Positions 7,915 through 15,697 of a DNA stretch of 64,000 nucleotides are shown in pieces. Below the pieces are notes generated by a model. That model did no database searches. It had not been told where the DNA came from and saw only the letters and a program-made list of their open reading frames with translations. Within the stretch, counting starts at the first letter, position 1; each line of letters begins with the position of its first letter. The stretch covers positions 109,346 through 173,345 of the forward strand of contig NZ_FMZX01000010.1 of assembly GCF_900101615.1 (NCBI RefSeq), given 5' to 3'. The DNA comes from Belnapia rosea (GTDB taxonomy: Bacteria; Pseudomonadota; Alphaproteobacteria; Acetobacterales; Acetobacteraceae). The translations under genes were made by a program, and so were the position numbers.

Positions 7915-8969
7915 CAGGCGATGCGGAAGCGCATGGTCTCGGCCGAGAGGCCGGGGCCGAAGGCGAGCGCGCAGCCGCGCTGGCCGCGCGGTGCCGCCAT
8001 CATCCGCTGCAGCACGAACATGACGGTGGCGGAGGACATGTTGCCATGCTCGCGCAGCACCGCGCGGCTGACATCGAGCGCATGGTCCGGCAGGTTCAGC
8101 CCATGGATGACGGCATCCAGCACGCTGCGCCCGCCGGGATGCACGGCCCAGAGGTCGAAGGCATCCACCGCCTCGCCGGCCAGGATGGCGGCGGCCTCCT
8201 CTGGCAGGGCACGGGCCAGGGTGAGCGGCACGAAACCCGAGAGCGTCATGTCGAAGCCGCCATCGCCGATGCGCCAGGTGATCTGGTCGGCGGCCTCGGG
8301 GATGAGGGCGGCGTGGAAGCCATCCATGCCGATGCCTTGCGGCTCCGCCGTCACCAGCGCGGCGCTGGCGCCGTCGGCGAAGAGCAGGAAGCAGAGCAGC
8401 TGCTCGATCTCGCTCGAAGGCTGCAGGTGCAGCGTGCAGAGTTCGAGGTTCAGCACCAGTACCCGTGCCCGGGGCTCGCTGCGGACGATGTGGTGGGCGA
8501 GCTTCAAGGCGTTGATTGCGGCCTGGCAGCCCATGAAGCCGACCATGCTCCGCTCCACATGGCCCGGCAGGCCGTAGCGGCGGATCAGCCAGTGGTCGAG
8601 GCCGGGCGCCGCGAAGCCGGTGCAGGTGGCGGTGACGAGATGGGTGATGCGCGGCCCCTCCTCCGCGAGGCCCATCGCCTCGCAGGCGGCCTCGGCCAGG
8701 GCCGGCGCCTCCGCCTCGTAGCGGGCCATGCGGGCGGCGGTGCCGGGGAAGGCATCGAGCCGGTAGAAACCGTCCACCGTGCCGCTGGCATCCGCCTCCG
8801 CCTCCAGCACCGAATGCCGCGTCTCGATCTGCGAGCGCTCGGCGAGGCGGGCGAAGGCGGTGCGGATGCGGGGTTCGGTGATCTGCCGGCCGGCGAAGAG
8901 GCGGAACGCCTCATGCACCTCGTGCCGCGGAACTGCCGTGCCGATGCGGTTGATGAAGGCCTGTGTCAC
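7914..8969 (-). CDS. Type III polyketide synthase (chalcone synthase-like)
   Basis: Homodimeric condensing enzyme that extends an acyl-CoA with malonyl-CoA and cyclises it. All three catalytic residues are visible, numbered from the GTG at 8969: Cys148 in SMVGFMGCQAAINALK, His277 in LWAVHPGGRSVLDAV and Asn310 in EHGNMSSATVMFVL. The 351-residue length is typical. The GTG gives VTQAFINRIGTAVP, the usual family start; an in-frame ATG at 9020 would overlap the PepSY gene. With the coupled methyltransferase and flavoprotein it resembles the alkylresorcinol/alkylquinone operon type (srsABC). A long-chain acyl starter is likely, but specificity is not visible in the sequence. Confidence 0.92.
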   Translation of the reverse strand: MTQAFINRIGTAVPRHEVHEAFRLFAGRQITEPRIRTAFARLAERSQIETRHSVLEAEADASGTVDGFYRLDAFPGTAARMARYEAEAPALAEAACEAMGLAEEGPRITHLVTATCTGFAAPGLDHWLIRRYGLPGHVERSMVGFMGCQAAINALKLAHHIVRSEPRARVLVLNLELCTLHLQPSSEIEQLLCFLLFADGASAALVTAEPQGIGMDGFHAALIPEAADQITWRIGDGGFDMTLSGFVPLTLARALPEEAAAILAGEAVDAFDLWAVHPGGRSVLDAVIHGLNLPDHALDVSRAVLREHGNMSSATVMFVLQRMMAAPRGQRGCALAFGPGLSAETMRFRIA

Positions 8970-8991
8970 AGGCGGGAGATGGGGTGGCGCG

Positions 8992-9414
8992 CTATTGCCG
9001 CACCGCCCCGGTCCGCGCATCGACGGTCAATTCGCTGGGGGTGCCCTCCCGCACGCCACGGAGGCGGATGGCATCCCCCTCGCGGCCGAGCTCCGTCACC
9101 TCGTTGAAGCCACGGGCGCGGAGCAGCTCGCGGGCCTGGTTCTCGGTCAGCGGCGGCTGCTCGCGCGGCAGGCCGGTCGCGGCGTCGATGCGGAGATTCT
9201 CGACCCGCTCGCCATAGCGCATGGCGCGGGCGATGCGGAAGGTATCGTCCTCCCGCTCCACCCCCTCGAGGTCGCTGAAGCCGCGGGCGCGGAGCACGGT
9301 GGCGAGCTGGTCCGGGGTGAGGAAGGCGGCCGGCTGGGCCATGGCGGGATGGAAGCCCGCGGGGGCGCCGAGCAGGACGAGGACGAGCAGGGCGGGGCGG
9401 AGGGCGTGCATCAT
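8992..9414 (-). CDS. Secreted protein with two PepSY-like repeats
   Basis: A 140-residue exported protein. A signal peptide (MMHALRPALLVLVLLGAP to HPAMA, cleavage before QPAAF) is followed by two similar units of about 50 residues: LTPDQLATVLRARGFSDLEG to LRIDAATG, and LTENQARELLRARGFNEVTE to LTVDARTG. Each has the helix then paired-strand pattern with a closing D-A-x-T-G that marks PepSY-type domains. Two adjacent ATGs (9414, 9411) both fit. It lies upstream of the type III PKS on the same strand (22 bp gap) and divergent from the radical SAM gene, so it could be the first gene of the PKS transcript. Confidence 0.75.
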   Translation of the reverse strand: MMHALRPALLVLVLLGAPAGFHPAMAQPAAFLTPDQLATVLRARGFSDLEGVEREDDTFRIARAMRYGERVENLRIDAATGLPREQPPLTENQARELLRARGFNEVTELGREGDAIRLRGVREGTPSELTVDARTGAVRQ

Positions 9415-9475
9415 CGGCGGTTTAACCGCGCGGACCCGGAAAGGTTCATTCGGCGCTTGCGACGCAGCAATTCCG

Positions 9476-9490
9476 GAACATATATCGAAC
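9476..9490 (+). promoter_or_regulatory. LexA-type SOS box (GAAC-N7-GAAC)
   Basis: GAACATATATCGAAC exactly fits the alphaproteobacterial LexA recognition pattern GTTC-N7-GTTC read on the other strand. It lies 12 bp before the ATG of the radical SAM gene that heads a DNA-repair operon. No other copy was found in the intergenic regions I scanned by eye. Confidence 0.6.
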
Positions 9491-9502
9491 GGGAGATTCG
9501 CC

Positions 9503-10753
9503 ATGGAATTGCGCCGCAAGCTCGAGATTCTCGCCGATGCGGCGAAGTATGACGCCTCCTGCGCTTCCTCCGGCAGCGAGAAGCGGGACAGCCGGGAGGG
9601 TGGCCTCGGCAGCACGGAGGGCATGGGCATCTGCCATGCCTATGCGCCGGACGGTCGCTGCATCTCGCTGCTCAAGGTGCTGCTGACCAATGCCTGCATC
9701 TATGACTGCGCCTACTGCATCAACCGCGCGACCAGCAACGTCCCCCGCGCCCGCTTCACGGTGCGGGAGCTGGTCGATTTGACCCTCGACTTCTACCGGC
9801 GGAATTACATCGAGGGGCTGTTCCTCTCCTCCGGCATCATCCGCTCGCCCGACTACACGATGGAGCGGCTGGTCGATGTCGCGCGCATCCTGCGGGAGGA
9901 GCATGGCTTCCGCGGCTACATCCACCTGAAGACCATCCCCGATGCCTCGCCCGAGCTGCTGGCCGAGGCGGGGCGGCATGCCGACCGGCTCTCCATCAAT
10001 ATCGAGCTGCCGCAGGAGGGGGCGCTGAAGGCGCTCGCCCCGGAGAAGGATCTGTCCGAGATCCGCCGCGCGATGGGCCGCATGCGGCTGCGCATCGAGG
10101 AGGCGAAGGAGGCGCGGAAGACCGAGCGCCGGGCGCCGGCGCCGCGCTTCGCCCCGGCCGGGCAGAGCACCCAGATGATCGTCGGCGCCGATGCCTCGGA
10201 TGACCGGGCGGTGCTCGGGACTACGGCCAACCTCTACGGCAGCTACGGGCTGAAGCGGGTCTATTTCTCGGCCTATTCGCCGATCCCCGATGCCTCGCGC
10301 CTGCTGCCGCCGGTGGCCCCGCCGCTGGTGCGGGAGCACCGGCTGTATCAGGCGGACTGGCTGCTGCGCTTCTACGGCTTCACCCTCGAGGAGATCATGG
10401 CGGGTGGCGAGGGCGGCATGCTCGACCTCGGCATCGACCCGAAGCTCGCCTGGGCGCTGCGGCACCGGGGTGAATTCCCGGTGGATGTGAACCGGGCGCC
10501 GCGGGACCGGCTGCTGCGCGTCCCCGGCCTCGGCGCGAAGACGGTCGATCGGCTGCTGACAGCGCGGCGGCACCGGAGCATCCGCAGCGAGGACCTGGCG
10601 CGGCTGCGGCTGCCGCTGGCGAAGCTGCTGCCCTTCCTCGTCACCGAGGACCACCGGCCCCGGGTGACGGACCAGCTCGACCTGCGGGCGCTGGTGGCGC
10701 CGCGGACCGGCTTCGCCCGGGCGGCCCGGCCGGTGCAGCTGGCCCTGCTGTGA
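9503..10753 (+). CDS. Putative DNA modification/repair radical SAM protein
   Basis: A 416-residue radical SAM protein of the family named 'putative DNA modification/repair radical SAM protein', regularly found beside UdgX. The iron-sulfur motif is NACIYDCAYCINR (Cys65, Cys69, Cys72, CxxxCxxC). Conserved blocks include SGIIRSPDYTMERLVDVAR and RLSINIELPQEGALKALAP. A C-terminal helix-hairpin-helix (LLRVPGLGAKTVDRLLTAR) suggests DNA binding. The ATG at 9503 starts the family consensus. The stop overlaps the GTG of the UdgX gene. A LexA-type box just upstream suggests induction by DNA damage. Substrate and reaction are unknown. Confidence 0.9.
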   Translation: MELRRKLEILADAAKYDASCASSGSEKRDSREGGLGSTEGMGICHAYAPDGRCISLLKVLLTNACIYDCAYCINRATSNVPRARFTVRELVDLTLDFYRRNYIEGLFLSSGIIRSPDYTMERLVDVARILREEHGFRGYIHLKTIPDASPELLAEAGRHADRLSINIELPQEGALKALAPEKDLSEIRRAMGRMRLRIEEAKEARKTERRAPAPRFAPAGQSTQMIVGADASDDRAVLGTTANLYGSYGLKRVYFSAYSPIPDASRLLPPVAPPLVREHRLYQADWLLRFYGFTLEEIMAGGEGGMLDLGIDPKLAWALRHRGEFPVDVNRAPRDRLLRVPGLGAKTVDRLLTARRHRSIRSEDLARLRLPLAKLLPFLVTEDHRPRVTDQLDLRALVAPRTGFARAARPVQLALL

Positions 10754-12198
10754 TCGGCATCGCCCTCCCTGGCCCGGCCGATTTCGAGGCCTGGCGGGCC
10801 GAGGCGCGGCGGCTGCTGGCGGCCGAGGTGCCGCCGGAGCGTGTCGCCTGGCATCTCCGGGGCGAATCGGCCGGCCTCTTCGCCGATGAGGCGGCGCCGG
10901 CGCCATCGCCGCGGCGGGACGGCATCACCGTGCCGCGGGCCTTCCCGGAGCTGGCGGAGGTGGCGATCCGCCACCGCGACCCGGAGCGCTTCGCCCTGCT
11001 CTACCGCATCCTCTGGCGGATCGCCGGGGGCGAGGCCGGGCTGATGCAGGTGGCGGTGGACCCGGATGTCCTCCGCGCCCATGCCATGGCCAAGGCGGTG
11101 CGGCGGGATGCCCACAAGATGCACGCCTTCGTCCGCTTCCGCGAATTGGCCGGCGAGGACGGCCCCCGCTTCGTCGCCTGGTTCGAGCCGGAGCACCACA
11201 TCCTGGAAGCCGAGGCGGGCTTCTTCATCCGCCGCTTCGCCGGGATGCGCTGGTCCATCCTCACGCCGGAGGCGAGTGCCCATTGGGATGGCGAGGAATT
11301 GCGCATCGGCCCTGGCGGGCGCCGCACCGATGCGCCGGCCGAGGATGCGAAGGAGGATCTCTGGCGGGCCTATTTCGCCAGCATCTTCAACCCCGCCCGC
11401 CTCAAGCCCGCTGCCATGCGGGCGGAGATGCCGGTGCGGTACTGGCGCAACCTGCCCGAGGCGCGGGACATCCCCCGCCTCATGGCGGAAGCCCCGCGCC
11501 GCGTCGCCGAGATGGTGGCGCGCGGGGCGACGCCACCGGCCCCGCGGCGGCAACGGGTGCTGGCGGCGGACGTTGAGGCGCCCATGCCAGCCGATCTGTT
11601 CACCCAGGACCCCACCGCCGCCCTCGCCGCCCTCCGCGCCGAGGTTCTGGCCGATCGCGGGCCGCTGGCCGAGCACGCCACCCAGGCGGTGTTCGGCGAG
11701 GGGCCGATCGGCGCTGCGCTCCTGTTCGTCGGCGAGCAGCCGGGGGATGAGGAGGATATCGCCGGCCGCCCCTTCGTCGGGCCGGCCGGGCGGATGTTCA
11801 ACCGGGCGCTTGAGGAGGCGGGGATCCCCCGTGCCGAGGCCTATGTCACCAACGCAGTGAAGCATTTCAAATTCAAGCCGACGGGGCGCCGTCGCCTGCA
11901 CCAGAGCCCGGATGCGGGTGACATCGCCCATTACCGGCCCTTCCTGCGCAGGGAGATCGAGATCGTCGGGCCACGGCTGGTGGTCTCGCTCGGCGCCACG
12001 GCGCTGCGCGCGCTGACGGGGAAGCCGCTCGCCATCACCAAGGTGCGGGGCGAGGTGGTGAAGAGCGAGGACGGGCTGCCGGTCTTCCCGACCGTCCATC
12101 CCTCCTACCTGCTCCGCCTGCCGGACCCGGAGAGCAAGGCGCGGGAATATGCCCGCTTCCTCGGCGACCTGAAGAGCGCCTGGCGCGAGGTGCAATAA
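10750..12198 (+). CDS. udgX: UdgX-family uracil-DNA binding protein fused to a DUF4130-type domain
   Basis: A 482-residue two-domain protein. Residues ~1-260 form the DUF4130-like domain usually fused to UdgX. Residues ~280-482 are a uracil-DNA glycosylase superfamily domain: motif GEQPGDEEDIAGRPFVGPAG, the R-loop GRRRLHQSP with His384 (equivalent to the histidine that bonds covalently to the uracil-excised site in mycobacterial UdgX), and the second motif FPTVHPSYLLR. The domain contains no cysteine at all: the CxxC of the family is replaced (LADRGPLAEHATQ) and the third Cys position reads AHYRPFL. It should therefore lack the iron-sulfur cluster. The GTG start overlaps the radical SAM stop by 4 bp. 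Confidence 0.9.
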   Translation: MIGIALPGPADFEAWRAEARRLLAAEVPPERVAWHLRGESAGLFADEAAPAPSPRRDGITVPRAFPELAEVAIRHRDPERFALLYRILWRIAGGEAGLMQVAVDPDVLRAHAMAKAVRRDAHKMHAFVRFRELAGEDGPRFVAWFEPEHHILEAEAGFFIRRFAGMRWSILTPEASAHWDGEELRIGPGGRRTDAPAEDAKEDLWRAYFASIFNPARLKPAAMRAEMPVRYWRNLPEARDIPRLMAEAPRRVAEMVARGATPPAPRRQRVLAADVEAPMPADLFTQDPTAALAALRAEVLADRGPLAEHATQAVFGEGPIGAALLFVGEQPGDEEDIAGRPFVGPAGRMFNRALEEAGIPRAEAYVTNAVKHFKFKPTGRRRLHQSPDAGDIAHYRPFLRREIEIVGPRLVVSLGATALRALTGKPLAITKVRGEVVKSEDGLPVFPTVHPSYLLRLPDPESKAREYARFLGDLKSAWREVQ

Positions 12199-12217
12199 CC
12201 GCCCGTATGTTGCGCCT

Positions 12218-12237
12218 CCCGCCCTGAACCGGGCGGG
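12218..12237 (+). terminator. GC-rich hairpin after the repair operon
   Basis: CCCGCCC, 6-nt loop, GGGCGGG, beginning 20 bp after the udgX stop and followed by CCCTTCG. The stem is strong but the U-tract is weak. Confidence 0.4.
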
Positions 12238-12246
12238 CCCTTCGCC

Positions 12247-12264
12247 TGTTCACCTGAATGAACA
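12247..12264. promoter_or_regulatory. Inverted repeat TGTTCA-N6-TGAACA
   Basis: A perfect 6-bp inverted repeat 17 bp upstream of the Gly-rich ORF. Its GTTC-N8-GAAC core is symmetrical, so it is not the direct-repeat LexA type. It could be an operator; no regulator is identifiable. Confidence 0.3.
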
Positions 12265-12281
12265 CGGCCAGAGGGGACAAG

Positions 12282-12491
12282 ATGGCGCAGGACGAAGGCA
12301 AGAAGGTGCCGGACGAGACCGTCAAGCCGGCGACCGAGACGGTGAAGGGCCACGTGCCAAGCTTCGCCGAGGGCGGACCGCCCGACTGGGACCCTGACAC
12401 CACCAATGACGGTGCCATGGGCGGTGGCGGGGCCGGCGGCGCGGGCGGCGTGACCGGCGGCGCCAGCGGCCGCAGCAACCAGGAACCCTGA
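12282..12491 (+). CDS. Small hypothetical protein with Gly-rich tail
   Basis: A 69-residue hydrophilic protein, MAQDEGKKVPDETVKPATET at the start and a Gly-rich C-terminus (GGGGAGGAGGVTGGASG). There is no signal peptide or membrane segment. AGAGGGGAC precedes the ATG at 12282; an ATG at 12258 in frame is less well placed. The stop lies 5 bp before the erythromycin-esterase-like gene, so the two are probably one operon. No family is recognised; low complexity suggests a disordered protein. Confidence 0.6.
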   Translation: MAQDEGKKVPDETVKPATETVKGHVPSFAEGGPPDWDPDTTNDGAMGGGGAGGAGGVTGGASGRSNQEP

Positions 12492-12496
12492 GCGCC

Positions 12497-13786
12497 ATGG
12501 CGGAGACCGAAACCTCCGCCCTGGCCGCGGCGGCGGAGCCCCTGCCGCCGATCGAGGATGCCGGCTTCGGCGCCTGCATCGACCGCTTCGCGGCGGCGCG
12601 CGTGGTGCTGCTGGGCGAGGCGACGCATGGCAGCAGTGAGTTCTACCGCGCCCGCGCCGCCATCACTCGCCGCCTGATCGAGCGGCATGGCTTCACCATC
12701 GTCGCGGTCGAAGCGGATTGGCCGGATGCGGCGCAGCTCGACCGCTGGGTGCGGGACCGGCCCGGCCCACCGGCCGATGGTGCGCCCTTCGCCCGCTTCC
12801 CCAGCTGGATGTGGCGCAATGCCGAGATGCGGGACTTCGCCACCTGGCTTCGCGCCCACAACGCCGCCCTGCCGCCCGAAGGCCGCGTGGCCTTCCGTGG
12901 GCTCGACATCTACTCGCTGAGTGGCTCGATCGAGGGGGTGCTGGCCTATCTCGACCAGCACGACCCGGAGGCGGCGCGAGCGGCGCGACGGCGCTATGGC
13001 TGCCTCAGCCCCTGGCAGGCGGAGCCGGAGGATTATGGCCGCGCTGTGCTCTTCAGCGACCGCGACCCCTGCGAGGCGGCGGTCCTCGCCCAGCTCAACG
13101 CGCTGCTGGAGGAACGGCTCGGCCGCGACGATCCGGAGGCGCTGTTCGATGCCCGGCAGAATGCCCGGGTGGTGCGGTCAGCCGAGCAGTACTACCGGCT
13201 GATGTACCGCAGCGGCACGGAAAGCTGGAATCTGCGCGACCGGCACATGTTCGAGACGCTGCGCGCGCTGCTCGACCATGGCGGGCCGGGGGCGAAGGCC
13301 GTGGTCTGGGCGCATAACAGCCATATCGGCAATGCGGCCGCGACCGAGATGGGCTGGCAGGGCGAGTTCAATATCGGCGAGCTCTGCCGCACCGCCTTCG
13401 GCACGGAGGCGGCGCTGATCGGCTTCGGCACGGATCGCGGCACGGTTGCCGCCGCGGATGACTGGGGCGGGCCGATGCGGGTGAAGGCCGTGCGCCCCGC
13501 CCTGGCCGGCAGCCATGAGGCGCTGCTGCGCGAGGCCGGGCTGCCGGCGCGGGCCCTGCTCGACCTCCGCGCTACCGCCCTGCGCGAGGCGCTGCACGAG
13601 CCCCGGCTGGAGCGGGCGATCGGCGTGATCTACCGGCCGGAGACGGAGCGGCGCAGCCACTACTTCAATGCCGTGCTGCCCGACCAGTTCGACGCCTTCC
13701 TCTGGTTCGCCGAGACCAGCGCGGTGACGCCGCTGGCCCCGGTGCCGGCGGGCGGTGGGGCGGAGACCTTTCCTTTCGGGCTTTGA
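12497..13786 (+). CDS. Erythromycin esterase-like family protein
   Basis: A 429-residue cytoplasmic hydrolase of the Ere family. The diagnostic N-terminal block GEATHGSSEFYRARAAITRR contains the Glu-His pair of the active site, followed by GFTIVAVEADWPDA; a second conserved block is KAVVWAHNSHIGNAAATEMG with the catalytic His. Most members outside resistance plasmids have unknown substrates and are not macrolide esterases, so resistance should not be inferred. It is the second gene after the Gly-rich ORF and faces the UPF0114 gene convergently. Confidence 0.85.
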   Translation: MAETETSALAAAAEPLPPIEDAGFGACIDRFAAARVVLLGEATHGSSEFYRARAAITRRLIERHGFTIVAVEADWPDAAQLDRWVRDRPGPPADGAPFARFPSWMWRNAEMRDFATWLRAHNAALPPEGRVAFRGLDIYSLSGSIEGVLAYLDQHDPEAARAARRRYGCLSPWQAEPEDYGRAVLFSDRDPCEAAVLAQLNALLEERLGRDDPEALFDARQNARVVRSAEQYYRLMYRSGTESWNLRDRHMFETLRALLDHGGPGAKAVVWAHNSHIGNAAATEMGWQGEFNIGELCRTAFGTEAALIGFGTDRGTVAAADDWGGPMRVKAVRPALAGSHEALLREAGLPARALLDLRATALREALHEPRLERAIGVIYRPETERRSHYFNAVLPDQFDAFLWFAETSAVTPLAPVPAGGGAETFPFGL

Positions 13787-13821
13787 GGCACCCGGTTCGG
13801 CCCGGATCCCGCCGGCGAGGT

Positions 13822-14376
13822 TCAGTGATGCTCCCGGGCGGCCGTCATATGCGACAGCCGTTCCACGGCGGCGATGCCGATCGCCGAGAGGATGAACAAT
13901 GCATGGATGATGGCCTGCCACATGATGCCGGCCTCCGTCGTCGTGCTGCGCTCCGTGCCCAGATTGCTGGCGGCGATGAAGGTGCGCAGCAGGTGGATGG
14001 AGGAGATGCCGATGATCGCCATCGCCAGCTTGATCTTCAGCACCCCGGCATTGACGTGGCTGAGCCATTCCGGCTCGTCCGGGTGGCCCTCCAGGTTGAG
14101 GCGGGAGACGAAGGTCTCGTAGCCGCCGACGATCACCATGATGAGCAGGTTGGAGATCATCACCACGTCGATCAGGCCGAGGACGATCAGCATGATGTCC
14201 TGCTCACCGAAGCTGTGGGCGTGGCTGACCAGGTGCCACAGCTCCTTCATGAAGAGCAGGACGTAGACGACCTGGGCGACGATCAGGCCCAGGTAGAGCG
14301 GCAGCTGCAGCCAGCGGGAGCCGAAGACAAGGGCGGGCAGCAGGGGCAGCGGGCGGCGATCGAGGGGCGCGGACAT
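13822..14376 (-). CDS. UPF0114/YqhA family inner-membrane protein
   Basis: A 184-residue protein with four predicted membrane segments: around residues 22-42 (QLPLYLGLIVAQVVYVLLFM), 60-85 (DIMLIVLGLIDVVMISNLLI), 115-135 (LKIKLAMAIIGISSIHLLRT) and 153-172 (WQAIIHALFILSAIGIAAVE). The conserved YETFVSRL segment and the order of helices fit the TIGR00645/YqhA group, of unknown function. It is transcribed alone; a palindromic repeat region lies upstream. Confidence 0.85.
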   Translation of the reverse strand: MSAPLDRRPLPLLPALVFGSRWLQLPLYLGLIVAQVVYVLLFMKELWHLVSHAHSFGEQDIMLIVLGLIDVVMISNLLIMVIVGGYETFVSRLNLEGHPDEPEWLSHVNAGVLKIKLAMAIIGISSIHLLRTFIAASNLGTERSTTTEAGIMWQAIIHALFILSAIGIAAVERLSHMTAAREHH

Positions 14377-14434
14377 GGCGATCCTGTCATCTGGACCGCC
14401 ATGTCTCTAGTTGAAACGATCCGGCTTTCCAAGC

Positions 14435-14525
14435 CTGGAGCATGATCGTGGATCATGCTCCAGCTCATTGTTTGGTCGAGCAAATTACTCCGATCAGGTG
14501 ATTCCACCTGATCGGAGTTTGCTCT
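14435..14525. repeat. Composite palindromic intergenic repeat (two hairpins)
   Basis: First unit 14435-14463: CTGGAGCATGATC, loop GTG, GATCATGCTCCAG, a perfect 13-bp stem. Second unit 14478-14524: left arm 14487-14500 ACTCCGATCAGGTG, loop ATTC, perfect right arm CACCTGATCGGAGT; the stem extends outward as GAGCAAA/TTTGCTC with a small bulge. The words GATCATGCTC, TTTGGTCGAGCAA and GATCAGGTGATTCCACCTGATC recall dispersed repeats I know from Rhizobiales and Methylobacterium intergenic regions. The second stem abuts the acyl-CoA dehydrogenase stop and probably ends that operon's transcript. Confidence 0.75.
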
Positions 14526-15693
14526 AGCCGGGCAGGCCGAGCACGTTCTTCGCCAGGATGTTGCGCTGGATCTCGTTCGAGCCGCCATAGATCGTGGCCG
14601 GCCGGGCCTGGATGAAGAGGCCGCCGATATTGAGGTCGCGGTTGCCCTCCATCGGCTCCAGCAGGCCGGCATTCTCGCCGGCGATCTCGAGCATGGTGTC
14701 GGTGATGGCCTGGAACAGCTCGGTCTGGAGGATCTTCAGCATGGAGACATCCGCGCCGAGGCTCTCGCCGCGCTTCAGCTTCTCGACGAAGGTGCCGTAG
14801 AGCGCCTTCAGGTCCTCGAATTCGAGGCGGAGGCGGGCGTAGCGGTCCTGGAACTCGGCATCCTCCCAGACGCCCATGCGCTCGGCGAGGATCTTGAGGC
14901 GCGAGAGGGCATAGCCGGACTGGCGCGGGGAGCCGAGGAAGATGCGCTCGAAGCCCAGCAGCGCCTTCGCCATGTCCCAGCCCTTGTTGAGCTGGCCGAC
15001 CAGGTTCTCCTTCGGCACGCGGACATTGTCGAAGAAGACCTCGCAGAACTCGTCATGCATCTCGAGGTTGATGATCGGCCGGACGGTGATGCCGGGCGTC
15101 TTCATGTCGACGAGGAGGAAGGAGATGCCCTCCTGCTTCTTCGCCTGCTTGTCGGTGCGGACGAGGAGGAAGATCCAGTTGGCGTCGGTCGCCAGGGTGG
15201 TCCAGATCTTCTGGCCGTTGACGACATACTCGTCGCCGTCGAGCACCGCCTCGGTGCGCAGCGCGGCGAGGTCGGAGCCGGCATTGGGCTCGGAGTAGCC
15301 CTGGCACCAGATATGCTCGCCGGTCAGGATCTTCGGCAGGAAGCGCCCCTTCTGCTCCTCCGTGCCGTACTTGATGACCAGCGGGCCGAGCATGACGATG
15401 CCATGGTCGTTGGTGCGGGCGACGCCGTAGCGCTCATACTCCTCGGTGAGGATGATCTGCTTGGCGGGCGAGAGGCCGAGGCCGCCATGCTCCTTCGGCC
15501 AGCCCGGGCAGAGCCAGCCGCGCTCGGCGAGCTTCATGTACCAGGGGCGGTTCTCGTCCCAATGGAGGCGCTTCGGCGGGTTGCGCAGGTCGTCGGGGTA
15601 GTTCTCGTGCAGGAAGGCGCGGACCACCTGGCGGAAATGCTCGTCCTCGAGCGCGTCGAGCTCGGCCGGGGCGGGGATGCGGATGGCGTCCAT
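14524..15693 (-). CDS. Acyl-CoA dehydrogenase (long form)
   Basis: A 389-residue FAD-dependent acyl-CoA dehydrogenase that introduces the alpha-beta double bond in an acyl-CoA. Family blocks are GWLCPGWPKEHGGLGLSPAK, WCQGYSEPNAGSDLAALRT, NGQKIWTTLATDANWIFLLV and the C-terminal RPATIYGGSNEIQRNILAKN. The YGGSNEIQ motif and the N-terminal EHFRQVVRAFLHENYPDDLR resemble members that act in steroid or branched-chain pathways and often pair with a second, shorter subunit. Such a subunit is encoded two genes upstream (16468-17538), with an enoyl-CoA hydratase between. The gene is last in its operon. Confidence 0.92.
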   Translation of the reverse strand: MDAIRIPAPAELDALEDEHFRQVVRAFLHENYPDDLRNPPKRLHWDENRPWYMKLAERGWLCPGWPKEHGGLGLSPAKQIILTEEYERYGVARTNDHGIVMLGPLVIKYGTEEQKGRFLPKILTGEHIWCQGYSEPNAGSDLAALRTEAVLDGDEYVVNGQKIWTTLATDANWIFLLVRTDKQAKKQEGISFLLVDMKTPGITVRPIINLEMHDEFCEVFFDNVRVPKENLVGQLNKGWDMAKALLGFERIFLGSPRQSGYALSRLKILAERMGVWEDAEFQDRYARLRLEFEDLKALYGTFVEKLKRGESLGADVSMLKILQTELFQAITDTMLEIAGENAGLLEPMEGNRDLNIGGLFIQARPATIYGGSNEIQRNILAKNVLGLPG

Positions 15694-15697
15694 CGGC

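Noticed and set aside
12247..12264. LexA box before the Gly-rich ORF
   Set aside because: The site is an inverted GTTC-N8-GAAC, not the direct GTTC-N7-GTTC used by alphaproteobacterial LexA.
12497..13786. Macrolide resistance gene
   Set aside because: It belongs to the broad Ere-like family, whose chromosomal members mostly lack shown macrolide esterase activity.
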